A DNA stretch of 19,818 bases from Desulfobacula sp. (lineage in GTDB: Bacteria; Desulfobacterota; Desulfobacteria; Desulfobacterales; Desulfobacteraceae). Shown here piece after piece: positions 1-7,226 of the stretch. The DNA lies in contig NZ_JAIOSW010000338.1 of NCBI RefSeq assembly GCF_021107415.1, positions 1 to 19,818 of the forward strand, in the 5' to 3' direction. Below the pieces are notes generated by a model. The model saw only the letters and a list, made by a program, of their open reading frames with translations, did no database searches and was not told the DNA's origin. The translations under genes were made by a program, and so were the position numbers. How positions within the stretch are numbered: position 1 is the stretch's first letter; each line of letters begins with the position of its first letter.

Positions 1-361
1 CAATTTCCATACCCTGGACCATAAGACCTGGAATGGAAAACGCCATGGCAATTCTATGATCATTAAAGGTTTCTATTCTTGCGCCCTTTGGGTTTCCGCC
101 TGTGATTTCAAGATAATCCTCTCCTTGTTTTACTTTTATACCCATTTTCATAAGTTGTGAAGAGACAGCATCAATCCGATCACACTCTTTTTCACGCAAA
201 TGTTTAATATTGGTAATCCTGGTTTTTCCTTTAGCAAAGCTGGCTACAACAGCAATGGCAGGAACTGCATCCGGAGTATCAGACATATCCACATCAACTC
301 CTTTAAGCGCAGCTCCGCAAACACCGATCTGGTTGTCTTCTACCTTGAGAATGCAACCCAT
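1..361 (-). pseudogene. aroA: aroA C-terminal part, out of frame with its N-terminal part and cut by the window edge
   Basis: Reading the minus strand from position 361 down to 1 gives 120 codons without a stop, in a different frame from the aroA start at 1176. The translation begins MGCILKVEDNQ and carries clear EPSP synthase C-terminal signatures: DVDMSDTPDAVP (about codons 23-34 of this piece), HLREKECDR (about 54-62) and NDHRIAMAFS (about 100-109). These are the motifs that close over shikimate-3-phosphate and phosphoenolpyruvate in this family. The piece has no start of its own with a ribosome-binding site, so it is the continuation of the upstream reading frame. The gene leaves the window at base 1, so the true C-terminus is not seen. 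Whether the gene is really dead or the frame break is a sequence error cannot be told here. Confidence 0.85.
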
Positions 362-1176
362 CGTTTTAAATCCCCCTGTAAAGAATTCCGGGTGATATTT
401 TTAACAAATATCATTTTTTTTGTCACCGCACCAATAGCCCAGAAATAACCGGCATTGGAAAGATCGGGTTCCACAAAGAAATCTCCGGGAATATAGGATT
501 GCCGGCCCGGAACTCTGTAATGGGTGGTATTAATTTTATGAGCCTCAACCTTAAATTTTTTCATAATATCAAGGGTCAAATCAATATAGGGAGAGGAAAC
601 AGCCGGTCCTTCAAGGCTGATATCCAGCCCGGTTTTCATCAAAGGACCCATTAGTAAAAGGGATGATAAATATTGGCTGCTTTTGGAACAGTCAATTTTA
701 ACCGCTCCGCCTTCCCTGCTGTTTCCTCGTATATAAACAGGCGGTGTGCCTTTTTTGCTTTTTGATCCTGCCTGGATCCCTAAAAGACTTAATGCATCAA
801 GCAACTCTTTCATTGGACGTTCACGCAACCGCTTATCCCCTGTCAGGGTGTACCCGGTGCTTCCAAGAGCTGCAATTCCGGCGAGAAGACGCATGGAGGT
901 ACCTGAATTACCCAGATAGATATCTTTTTCATAGTTTTGAGGATTTCCACCAAAGCCTGAAACCCTGTATGGATTGCCTTTAACCCGGGTTATGTTTGCA
1001 CCCATATGTTTAAGTGCATCAATGGTTAAAAGGATATCATTACTTTCAAGAAGATTTTCAATATTTGATATTCCATTGGAAATGGATGCACAAATCACCA
1101 TGCGATGGGAAATGCTTTTGGATCCCGGAACCACAACAGCCTGATTTTTGATCTCTTTTCTATCAATCTGTTTCAA
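340..1176 (-). CDS. aroA: 3-phosphoshikimate 1-carboxyvinyltransferase (EPSP synthase), N-terminal part ending at a frameshift
   Basis: EPSP synthase joins shikimate-3-phosphate and phosphoenolpyruvate in the sixth step of the shikimate pathway, in the cytoplasm. The 278-residue frame has the family motifs VPGSKSISHR (residues 16-25), LGNSGTSMRLL (about 88-98), the LRERPMKELLDAL stretch and RNSLQGD near the end. After QGDLK the frame runs into RWVAFSR and a TAG, whereas the true continuation (MGCILKVE) lies in another frame from 361. The family normally has about nine residues between QGD and MG; here only about 11 bases remain, so about 19 bases appear to be missing. Translation starts at a TTG directly after the aroE TGA, preceded by AAGGAG, and matches the usual MK..I..K.I beginning. 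It is the last gene seen of a pheA-aroE-aroA cluster. The identity is secure; the activity of this allele is doubtful unless the break is a sequencing or assembly error. Confidence 0.85.
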   Translation of the reverse strand: MKQIDRKEIKNQAVVVPGSKSISHRMVICASISNGISNIENLLESNDILLTIDALKHMGANITRVKGNPYRVSGFGGNPQNYEKDIYLGNSGTSMRLLAGIAALGSTGYTLTGDKRLRERPMKELLDALSLLGIQAGSKSKKGTPPVYIRGNSREGGAVKIDCSKSSQYLSSLLLMGPLMKTGLDISLEGPAVSSPYIDLTLDIMKKFKVEAHKINTTHYRVPGRQSYIPGDFFVEPDLSNAGYFWAIGAVTKKMIFVKNITRNSLQGDLKRWVAFSR

Positions 1177-1992
1177 TCAATTGTCTCCTTTTATTAAGGC
1201 TTTTCTCATGAGTTTAATATCGGGAGATATGCCGGTCCAGATTTTAAATTGCGCCGCGCCCTGATGTATAAACATGGACAGGCCGTCAATGGTTGTACAC
1301 CCCTTTTTTAGTGCGTAAGACAGCAGTTTTGTTTTTAAAGGATTATAAATAATATCCATAACAACCATCTTAGAGTGCATGTGGGTAGAAGGAAAAGCCG
1401 AATTTTCAATATCAGGGTACATGCCAATGGATGTGGTGTTGATAATAATATCTGCGTTTATATTATCCATTTTATTAACTTCATCCATTGGAATAAAATC
1501 AGCCTTATACTTTAGAGCCAGGTTCTTGCCTTTCTCTTTATTTCTGTTGATAATGACAAGATCACCTTTTTCCCTGTGTATGCCATATGCAACCGCCTGG
1601 GCTGCCCCGCCGGCACCAATAATACAGATACGTTTATTCGCAAGGCCAAAGGGCTTTAAGGGGTCAATGGCAGCCTTATAGTCCGTATTAAACCCTGAAA
1701 GTTTTCCGTCCTGGTTCACAACCGTGTTAACAGCACCAATGTTCAATGCATCTTCATCAATCCAGTCAAGATGATTTATTATGGATTCTTTAAATGGTAT
1801 TGTAACAGAGGCTCCTTTGATGTTTAAACTTCTTATTGCCGCAATGCCCTTTGAAATCTCATCAATTTCAAAGGCAAGATAAATCGCATTAATTTGATAC
1901 TGTTGAAAACATGCATTGTGAATTACAGGGCTTTTGGAATGTCTGATGGGGTTCCCGAAAATGCAATAAAGGTGTGTATCCGTATCAATCAT
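1177..1992 (-). CDS. aroE: shikimate dehydrogenase (NADP-dependent)
   Basis: This enzyme reduces 3-dehydroshikimate to shikimate with NADPH, the fourth step of the shikimate pathway, in the cytoplasm. The 271-residue length is normal. Visible signatures are HSKSP (residues 18-22), which binds the substrate carboxylate; SVTIPFK (62-68) with the catalytic Lys68; N89 and GFNTD (100-104) with the catalytic Asp104; the glycine-rich GAGGAAQA (126-133) of the Rossmann domain; NR at 149-150, typical of NADP binding; NTTSIGM (185-191); and the C-terminal DGLSMFIHQGAAQF (236-249). The start codon overlaps the pheA stop by four bases (ATGA), so the two are translationally coupled, and aroA begins at the next base after the aroE TGA. 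No frame damage is seen. The related quinate dehydrogenases lack this full context, so AroE is the best name. Confidence 0.95.
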   Translation of the reverse strand: MIDTDTHLYCIFGNPIRHSKSPVIHNACFQQYQINAIYLAFEIDEISKGIAAIRSLNIKGASVTIPFKESIINHLDWIDEDALNIGAVNTVVNQDGKLSGFNTDYKAAIDPLKPFGLANKRICIIGAGGAAQAVAYGIHREKGDLVIINRNKEKGKNLALKYKADFIPMDEVNKMDNINADIIINTTSIGMYPDIENSAFPSTHMHSKMVVMDIIYNPLKTKLLSYALKKGCTTIDGLSMFIHQGAAQFKIWTGISPDIKLMRKALIKGDN

Positions 1993-3095
1993 GCCTCCTG
2001 CTCCTCTTTAACATAGACCGGATAAGATCCAAGTATTTTCAGTGACAGGGAAACCTTTTTGATTTCTTCAATGGTGTGAGAAACAAGTTTGTCCAGTTGA
2101 TGTCCCTGGATATCAAGAAAAAAAAAATAATTCCAGTTGTGATGCCGTGTGGGCCTGGATTCAAGTTTTAACATATTCAGCCCTGCCCTGTCCACAGGTT
2201 CAAGTGTTTTAAATAAAGCACCCGGCACATGGGAAGTTGCAAACATGATGGATGTTTTATCATTTCCGGTCTGTTCCGGCATATCTTTACCAATGATAAG
2301 AAATCGTGTGGTATTACCTGAATAATCTTCTATTTTTGATTCCACAGTCTGCAATTGATAAATATGAGCGGCCTGTTTACTCGCAATGGCAGCTATGCTT
2401 TTGTCTCCAGATGCCAGAACAGCAGCTTTGGAAGTACTGCTGGTCTCGAATATGTCAGCCTGGGCAAATTTCTTTTTAATCCATGTTTTGCATTGGGCAA
2501 GCGCCTGGGGGTGGGAATAAATTTTTTGAACATCTTTAGGATCACCTGTTATAGACAACAAATCGTGGGAAACAGGTTCATAAAGTTCAGCACAAATGTT
2601 CAGATCAAAATCAACAAACAGATCAAGGCTGTGATTCACGGCACCTTCTATTGAATTTTCAACAGGAATCACTCCGAAATGGCTTTCTTTCTTTTCCACT
2701 TCTCTAAAAATTTCGTATAAATTTGGCTGTTCGACAAATTTACCTGAATGTTTGAAATGGCTCAAAGCAGCAATATGCGTATAGCTTGCTTCAGGTCCAA
2801 GAAAAGAGATGGTTTTCGGCTTTTGGATTTCCCGGGTAGCTGTAATGATGACATTGAAAATATATCTTAATAATTCTTTATCCGAGGGTCCTTGATTGAT
2901 TTTTGACAATCTTTCGATTACTTTTCGTTCCCGTGATCGATCAAGGATCCGGCTTCCGGTTTCCTTTTTAATTTCCCCGACTTTTTTCCCGATATCAAGC
3001 CGCTGATTAATCAAACTCAAAATATTTGCATCAATAGTGTCAATTTGATCCCTGAGCTCACTTAAATCATTTTCAGATCGTTTTTCATTCATCAC
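1989..3095 (-). CDS. pheA: bifunctional chorismate mutase / prephenate dehydratase (P-protein)
   Basis: The protein converts chorismate to prephenate and then to phenylpyruvate, committing flux to phenylalanine. The 368 residues fall into three parts. An AroQ-type chorismate mutase spans about 10-92, with R15, R32, K43, D52, R55 and E56 at the positions of the known E. coli active-site residues (offset by four). The prephenate dehydratase region spans about 95-272, with FLGPEASYTH, VIPVENSIEGAV and the catalytic NTTRF (261-265). A C-terminal ACT domain carries GALF (292-295) and LESRP (311-315), the phenylalanine-binding motifs, so feedback inhibition by phenylalanine is likely. Translation can start at GTG (3095) or at the ATG that follows; an AGGG about nine bases upstream fits the GTG slightly better. 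It is the first gene of the pheA-aroE-aroA cluster, and no leader peptide or attenuator could be recognised in the 94 bases checked upstream. Confidence 0.94.
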   Translation of the reverse strand: MMNEKRSENDLSELRDQIDTIDANILSLINQRLDIGKKVGEIKKETGSRILDRSRERKVIERLSKINQGPSDKELLRYIFNVIITATREIQKPKTISFLGPEASYTHIAALSHFKHSGKFVEQPNLYEIFREVEKKESHFGVIPVENSIEGAVNHSLDLFVDFDLNICAELYEPVSHDLLSITGDPKDVQKIYSHPQALAQCKTWIKKKFAQADIFETSSTSKAAVLASGDKSIAAIASKQAAHIYQLQTVESKIEDYSGNTTRFLIIGKDMPEQTGNDKTSIMFATSHVPGALFKTLEPVDRAGLNMLKLESRPTRHHNWNYFFFLDIQGHQLDKLVSHTIEEIKKVSLSLKILGSYPVYVKEEQEA

Positions 3096-3117
3096 AGCTA
3101 TATACCCTAATTATTTC

Positions 3118-3137
3118 TCAAGGATCTCCCTACGTGA
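3118..3137 (+). repeat. imperfect direct repeat, left copy flanking the lipoprotein gene
   Basis: TCAAGGATCTCCCTACGTGA here matches TCAAATATCTTACGTGA at 3773-3789 at 15 of 17 bases once a three-base gap is allowed. The two copies bracket the DUF1566-like lipoprotein gene. They could mark an inserted cassette or a duplicated target, but the similarity is short and may be chance. Confidence 0.35.
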
Positions 3138-3189
3138 TAAAAACTGTTATGTCCCAAACTTAGGCAAATCTTGCAGTTAGTTTCGGATA

Positions 3190-3717
3190 TCATTTCCTGT
3201 CCCTAACTACTATGATGTGTGCTCGGGGAGCACTGGGCTCGTCACTTCTGCGTCCCCGCTGGAGGAAAAAGCTCCTATGACGGATGATCAGTGGTGAGCT
3301 CTCAATGTGTGTGATTAAATTATAAATCCGGTAGTTTTTTATCCAAAAATAGTCCCTGGTTAAACGTAACGTTTTGCAAATTTTCCTTGCTCTTTTGTTT
3401 AAGATAAATAGTTCGTCTCGTGTCGGTAGCCTCCATCCCGCGCCTCCTGCGTTTAAGTTGCTAATCCATAATCTTGTTCCCGTGCGGCTAAGTTTTGTGA
3501 CATCTCCGCTATACCATTCCAGAGTCGAATTTATATCATGTATGACTCCATTTTCGTATGTAACGAATTGATCATCATGGCTAATGATTGATTTGTATTG
3601 GCCTGCCGGGTCGATAGCTGCTACCTTGCCCGACATGTCTTCGGTATCGTATTTTGCGGAGCAAGAAACTAAAATAATTGAAAATAGTAGTATGAGAATT
3701 TTATTCTTAATAAACAA
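3190..3717 (-). CDS. putative lipoprotein with a DUF1566 (Lcl)-like region
   Basis: The function is not known. With the TTG at 3717 as start, the protein begins MFIKNKILILLFSIILVSC, a textbook lipoprotein signal: lysines, a hydrophobic stretch, then LVSC with Cys19 as the lipidated residue. An AGGGGG lies six bases upstream of this TTG, so I prefer it to the in-frame ATG at 3759, which would add 14 partly acidic residues before the signal. The mature part shows a pattern like DUF1566 domains: a Y-E-N-G-V-I-x-D-I-N-S-T-L-E-W segment, then GAGWRLPTRDEL, and a VVRDRK ending like the usual VRS(R/K) tail. DUF1566 proteins are exported, of unclear role, and common in Desulfobacterota. The gene stands alone between two operons, is visibly richer in G+C and CpG than its neighbours, and is flanked by imperfect direct repeats, all of which hint at acquisition. 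Confidence 0.6.
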   Translation of the reverse strand: MFIKNKILILLFSIILVSCSAKYDTEDMSGKVAAIDPAGQYKSIISHDDQFVTYENGVIHDINSTLEWYSGDVTKLSRTGTRLWISNLNAGGAGWRLPTRDELFILNKRARKICKTLRLTRDYFWIKNYRIYNLITHIESSPLIIRHRSFFLQRGRRSDEPSAPRAHIIVVRDRK

Positions 3718-3765
3718 AATATACCCCCTAAAGATATCATGAAAATCAAGGTTGTCCATAAACCT

Positions 3766-3831
3766 TCACTCTTCAAATATCTTACGTGACATCCTTCCTT
3801 TAAGCCTTCGCATGATATCTAAAAATGCTAC
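3766..3831 (-). pseudogene. possible remnant of an IS200/IS605-type transposase (short fragment)
   Basis: On the minus strand a 20-codon stretch reads VAFLDIMRRLKGRMSRKIFE and is followed by one more Glu codon and a TGA. The I-M-R-R-L-K-G-R-x-S-R-K-I-F-E-E pattern resembles from memory the helix segment found in IS200/IS605 TnpA transposases, where it normally continues into FP-x-L/I-K-K. Nothing else of a transposase is visible, and the upstream part is replaced by a GC-rich hairpin. It could equally be a chance match in a non-coding spacer, so this is a weak call. Confidence 0.22.
3773..3789 (+). repeat. imperfect direct repeat, right copy flanking the lipoprotein gene
   Basis: TCAAATATCTTACGTGA is the partner of the copy at 3118-3137. 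TCAA, ATCT and TACGTGA are shared exactly, and the other copy has three extra C residues before TACGTGA. It lies upstream of the lipoprotein gene. Confidence 0.35.
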
Positions 3832-3847
3832 CCGCCTACAAGGCGGG
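3821..3847 (-). terminator. probable rho-independent terminator of the envelope operon
   Basis: Read on the minus strand about 25 bases after the CNNM-type stop codon, CCCGCCT-TGT-AGGCGGG forms a seven-base-pair, almost wholly GC stem with a three-base loop, followed by TAGCATTTTTAG. The T run starts four bases after the stem, which is a little late for an ideal terminator. A GGTTTAAACC palindrome (3848-3857) sits directly before the stem. The hairpin could instead belong to a REP-like or IS200-like element. Confidence 0.55.
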
Positions 3848-3871
3848 GGTTTAAACCTTTTACTGAAACAA

Positions 3872-5113
3872 TTAAGATGTTTCTTTCTTAAGAATAAAGT
3901 TTTTTATCCTATTACCATCCATATCTTTAACAGTGGCCATCCAATTATCTTTGCTGATTGACTCCCCGGGCTTTGGAATTCGGCCAATCTGTTCAAGAAA
4001 AAATCCTGAAAAAGTATCATATGCGGTTGATTCGGGAATTTCAATTTCAATTTCTTTATTTAGATCATCAATATCAATCTTCCCGGCAACCAGCCATTTG
4101 TTCCCTTTTAGTTTTACAATATCAGGTACCAGTCTGTCGGTTTCATCAATGATTTCACCAATGATTTCTTCAACAACGTCTTCAAGGGTAACAATACCGG
4201 ATACACCACCATGCTCATCCACAATAACGGCAATATGATTTTTTTTCTGCTTAAAATCCTGCAATAAAGAATCAAGCTTTTTGGATTCAGGAATAAAATA
4301 TGGTTTTTTCATGATTTGTTTTACATCCAATGGTGTATCAGAATCAGATGAGCAGGCTTTTTGATAACTTGAAAATAAATCTTTTACATGCAAAATTCCA
4401 ATAATATTATCAATACTGTCCTCAATAACCGGAATCCTGGAAAATCCGGTTCCAAGAATTTTTTCAATATCCATATCCTGTGATACGTCTATCACAAACA
4501 TATCCGCCCTGGGGGTCATGATTTCAGAGCACGAGGTATCGTCAAATTCAAAAATATTGGTAATAAATTCTTTTTCTTCTTCTTTGATTTCTCCTTCTTC
4601 TTCCACCACTTCAACCATGGTCATCAGTTCATCTTCTGTTACAGTTTCATGAGCAGTATCAATTGTTCCGTGCAATTTGGGTATAAAGCTCAACATATAA
4701 ATCAAAGGGAAAAATAATTTTGATAGCCAGAGGAGTGGATAAATCACAATCCTGGCAACAAGAATATTATTATGATTGGCAAATGATTTAGGGAAAATTT
4801 CACCAAAAACGAGAATGAGCATGGTCATGATACCGGTTGCAATACCCACAGCATTGGATTTAAAGTAAACAATAGCAAAGGATGTGGCTATGGCGGAAGC
4901 ACCAATATTTACAAGGTTGTTTCCAATCAGAATGGTGGTTAAAAGTGTATGGGAATCTTCTTTCATCTTCAAAATCAAACGTCCTGTTTTGGAACCGTCT
5001 TTGGCAATATGAAGCGCCTTGACTTTGGAAATTGAAAAAAGAGCGGTTTCCGAGGAAGAAAAAAAGCCAGATAAAAAAAGGCATATAATAAGTATCGTCA
5101 ATTCAAAAACCAT
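3872..5113 (-). CDS. CNNM/CorC-family (HlyC/CorC) membrane protein with CBS pair
   Basis: This is an inner-membrane protein of the CNNM/CorC family, whose members are linked to Mg2+ or Co2+ transport or its control. Counting from the TTG one codon upstream (5116), it has an N-terminal DUF21 membrane domain (about 1-150) with GFFSSSETALFS (17-28) and GEIFPKS (105-111), then an acidic linker (about 160-185). A CBS pair follows, with IFEFDDTSCSEIMTPR (188-203) entering CBS1 and HIAVIVDEHGGVSGIVTLED (294-313) in CBS2. A C-terminal CorC_HlyC domain covers about 332-412. The ATG at 5113 is taken as start. The 414-residue size is normal. It lies 83 bases after lpxB and is the last gene before a terminator, so it may be read from the lipid A operon, from its own weak upstream promoter, or both. 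The old name hemolysin for such proteins is misleading; the transported ion cannot be inferred from sequence. Confidence 0.9.
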   Translation of the reverse strand: MVFELTILIICLFLSGFFSSSETALFSISKVKALHIAKDGSKTGRLILKMKEDSHTLLTTILIGNNLVNIGASAIATSFAIVYFKSNAVGIATGIMTMLILVFGEIFPKSFANHNNILVARIVIYPLLWLSKLFFPLIYMLSFIPKLHGTIDTAHETVTEDELMTMVEVVEEEGEIKEEEKEFITNIFEFDDTSCSEIMTPRADMFVIDVSQDMDIEKILGTGFSRIPVIEDSIDNIIGILHVKDLFSSYQKACSSDSDTPLDVKQIMKKPYFIPESKKLDSLLQDFKQKKNHIAVIVDEHGGVSGIVTLEDVVEEIIGEIIDETDRLVPDIVKLKGNKWLVAGKIDIDDLNKEIEIEIPESTAYDTFSGFFLEQIGRIPKPGESISKDNWMATVKDMDGNRIKNFILKKETS

Positions 5114-5161
5114 CAAAGCAGTATATAATCCTTTGTTTGTAAGTTATCTATGTATGAATTC

Positions 5162-5191
5162 ACTCTAATAGTTTTTAAGTTGATTTGTCAA
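5162..5191 (-). promoter_or_regulatory. possible sigma-70-type promoter for the CNNM-type gene
   Basis: In the gap between lpxB and the CNNM-type gene the minus strand shows a perfect TTGACA (5191-5186), an 18-base spacer and TAGAGT (5167-5162), a four-of-six match to TATAAT. The poor -10 and the AT-rich setting make it uncertain. Confidence 0.3.
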
Positions 5192-5199
5192 ATTTATTA

Positions 5200-6366
5200 T
5201 CACTGGTGTGGTTCACTCAGCATATTAATTGCAATATTGGCAACCCTTTTTGATGCACCTTTTTTTCCCATTAATTTTCTAACCATTTGTAACTGGTCTT
5301 CAAAATAAACTAAATGATCCAGCATATATAAGGCTTTTTTACTTATTTTGTCAGGAGTAGCATCATTTTGCAGGAGTTCAGGCATAACTTGCCTGTTAAC
5401 AATTAAATTTGCCAGCCCGGCATATTTTATTTTAACAACCAGTTTTGCTATTTGATAACTAACAGAGGACATTTTATATGTAATAATGGTTGGGATACAG
5501 CAAAGGGCCGCCTCTAAAGTGACGGTACCCGAAGCCGCAATAACGAGATTTGATTTCAAAAAAATATCCTTAACCGGCCCATCATGGATTTGAAATAAAT
5601 CACCCTTATTAGATTTTTTTAAAATTGCTTTTATGTGCTCCTCATGTATTGAAGAAGCTTGAGAAATAATAAAAGAAACTTGTCGGTTTTTTTGATGAAT
5701 AAGACCAGCTGCTTTTATCATTATTTCAAACAAATTATTTATCTCAGCTTTTCTGGAACCTGGAAGCAAGCCGATGATTACGGGATCTTTATGGTTTGAC
5801 AATAAATGATTTGATCGAAGAAATGGCTTTGATAAATTTTCAGGATACTCGTCCACCAGAGGATTGCCCACATAAGTTGCACAAATACCGGCTTTTTGAT
5901 AAATTTTTTCTTCAAAAGGCAATATCAATGCTGCATGATCAACATATTTCTTTATTTTCTTAAGCCTTGATTTTTTCCAGGCCCACACTTTTGGTGTAAT
6001 ATAATATAAAATTTTTATCTTGTAATGATCTTTGGCAAACTGGGCAGCTTTTAAATTAAATCCCGGGTAATCCACAAGAACAATTAAATCCGGTTGAAAA
6101 ACCCTAAGTTTTTCCTTAAATAAATCAAAGGCTTTTTTAATCTGCCCAAACTGCATGAGAACTTCAGTAAGGCCCATTGCGGAAAGTTTTGAGATGTGAT
6201 AAAAAAGGTCTACATTCTGATGTTCAAGATGGGCTCCACCTATACCTGAAAAATAAATATTGTTGTTTAATTGTTTGATTTGTCTGACAAGATGCCCTGC
6301 ATGAAAATCACCGGATGGTTCCCCGGTAAGAACCATAATGTGTCTGAATTTGCCGCGAAGATTCAT
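5200..6366 (-). CDS. lpxB: lipid-A-disaccharide synthase
   Basis: LpxB (glycosyltransferase family 19) condenses UDP-2,3-diacylglucosamine with lipid X to give lipid A disaccharide 1-phosphate at the inner face of the inner membrane. The 388-residue length is typical. Signatures are GEPSGD (15-20), FSGIGG (39-44), LSAMGLTEVL (61-70), VDYPGFN (98-104), ITPKVWAW (123-130), GLLPGSRKAEI and SGTVTLEAAL in the C-terminal UDP-sugar-binding half. It follows lpxI by 32 bases, and that spacer contains a tandem copy of a palindromic motif that overlaps the ribosome-binding region. LpxI makes its lipid X substrate, so the order LpxI-LpxB fits the pathway. The usual downstream lipid A genes (lpxK, waaA, msbA) are not in this window. 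Confidence 0.95.
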   Translation of the reverse strand: MNLRGKFRHIMVLTGEPSGDFHAGHLVRQIKQLNNNIYFSGIGGAHLEHQNVDLFYHISKLSAMGLTEVLMQFGQIKKAFDLFKEKLRVFQPDLIVLVDYPGFNLKAAQFAKDHYKIKILYYITPKVWAWKKSRLKKIKKYVDHAALILPFEEKIYQKAGICATYVGNPLVDEYPENLSKPFLRSNHLLSNHKDPVIIGLLPGSRKAEINNLFEIMIKAAGLIHQKNRQVSFIISQASSIHEEHIKAILKKSNKGDLFQIHDGPVKDIFLKSNLVIAASGTVTLEAALCCIPTIITYKMSSVSYQIAKLVVKIKYAGLANLIVNRQVMPELLQNDATPDKISKKALYMLDHLVYFEDQLQMVRKLMGKKGASKRVANIAINMLSEPHQ

Positions 6367-6372
6367 TTTACC

Positions 6373-6408
6373 TGTGACCTTTAGGTTACGTGTGACCTTT
6401 AGGTTATA
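6373..6408 (-). repeat. tandem 18-base repeat carrying a palindromic motif before lpxB
   Basis: On the plus strand TGTGACCTTTAGGTTACG is followed at once by TGTGACCTTTAGGTTATA, so the first 16 bases of each unit are identical. Each unit is nearly palindromic: on the minus strand GTAACCT-AA-AGGTCAC pairs six of seven positions. The second unit overlaps the end of lpxI including its TAA, and the AAAGG in the right arms is a candidate lpxB ribosome-binding site. A related copy (13 of 16 bases) lies before lpxI. Confidence 0.7.
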
Positions 6409-7217
6409 TCGTCATCTGTAAACCCGGTAATGGATATATTATATTTATTTGCAAGGATTATCATCTCCTCACGGTCAAACGCAAGGGATTTTTCAGCTTC
6501 AAGTACAAGAATTGTGGCCCCGGATTTATGCATCCTCTCAATGGTCCCACAGCCTGAAGAAGGAAGATCAAACCTCAGGTCCTGCGAGGGTTTGGAAATT
6601 TTAACCACCACTGCACCATTCTGATGAGATAAAAGAGCGCCTCTTTTAATGGTTGCATTCGTCCCATCAATGGCTTCAACGGCAAGAACCGTTCCATTGC
6701 TGATGACAATACATTGACCGATATCCAGTCTTCCGATTTCCTTTGCTATCTTCCATCCTGTGAAAATATCTTTTTTTTCTGCTTTGTCCGGCTTTCTTTT
6801 TGTCCAGCACCCTTTTGGGGTGATTAATTCCGGAAGAAGAAATGTAGATGGCAAAATCTTAATCCCTTCCTTTAAGAGTAGATCAGCAAATGAAGTTAAG
6901 ACAGAATCATCATGGGTTCTGGCTGTTTTGGCAATAAAGGAGAGCGCTTTAAAGTCTGGACGAATATCTTTGAAAATATTTGTTTTTTTAATACCTCCCA
7001 GCATAACTGCTTCGGAAATATCGTGTTGTTTAAAATATTTGATCAGTTTAGAAACCTGACCCAGATAAATCCATTTTAGTTCTTCAACATGGTTTTCAAG
7101 AATTTTATCTGTTTCAGAGTTAAAACCAATAGCAAAGACTTTATACCCTTTCTTTACCGCTTTTTTTGAAAAAAGAACGGGGAATTGTCCGCCACCGGCT
7201 ATAAGACCTATTCTCAT
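6399..7217 (-). CDS. lpxI: UDP-2,3-diacylglucosamine pyrophosphatase LpxI (DUF1009)
   Basis: LpxI hydrolyses UDP-2,3-diacylglucosamine to lipid X and UMP, the step done by LpxH in E. coli. It is the alternative enzyme in alphaproteobacteria and many Desulfobacterota. The 272 residues start MRIGLIAGGGQFP, the typical N-terminus with a glycine-rich loop, and contain VMLGGIKK (71-78), the KTARTHDDSVL segment, LPSTFLLPEL and a C-terminal RFDLPSSGCGTIERM (215-229) followed by A-T-I-L-V-L-E-A-E-K-S. The C-terminal domain is the catalytic one in the Caulobacter enzyme. The gene lies between lpxA and lpxB, exactly where a lipid X-forming step is expected, which supports the function. A palindromic motif sits in the 21-base gap to lpxA and overlaps the ribosome-binding region. 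Confidence 0.92.
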   Translation of the reverse strand: MRIGLIAGGGQFPVLFSKKAVKKGYKVFAIGFNSETDKILENHVEELKWIYLGQVSKLIKYFKQHDISEAVMLGGIKKTNIFKDIRPDFKALSFIAKTARTHDDSVLTSFADLLLKEGIKILPSTFLLPELITPKGCWTKRKPDKAEKKDIFTGWKIAKEIGRLDIGQCIVISNGTVLAVEAIDGTNATIKRGALLSHQNGAVVVKISKPSQDLRFDLPSSGCGTIERMHKSGATILVLEAEKSLAFDREEMIILANKYNISITGFTDDDIT

Positions 7218-7226
7218 TTTTTTCGC

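Noticed and set aside
200..448. Two overlapping plus-strand frames at the left end
   Set aside because: They run antisense to the aroA C-terminal coding sequence and show no protein family features.
744..983. Open frame on the plus strand opposite aroA
   Set aside because: It lies wholly inside the strongly conserved minus-strand aroA frame and shows no recognisable family; it is an antisense shadow.
2121..2130. Run of A on the plus strand within pheA as a frameshift site
   Set aside because: The protein reads through it as YFFFLD in the correct ACT domain context, and the frame stays intact to a normal C-terminus.
3096..3189. Phenylalanine attenuator or leader peptide before pheA
   Set aside because: No short frame rich in Phe codons and no pair of competing hairpins with a T run could be found in the gap.
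3219..3233. GTGCTC-GGG-GAGCAC hairpin near the end of the lipoprotein gene as a terminator
   Set aside because: It lies inside the coding sequence and has no T run on either side.
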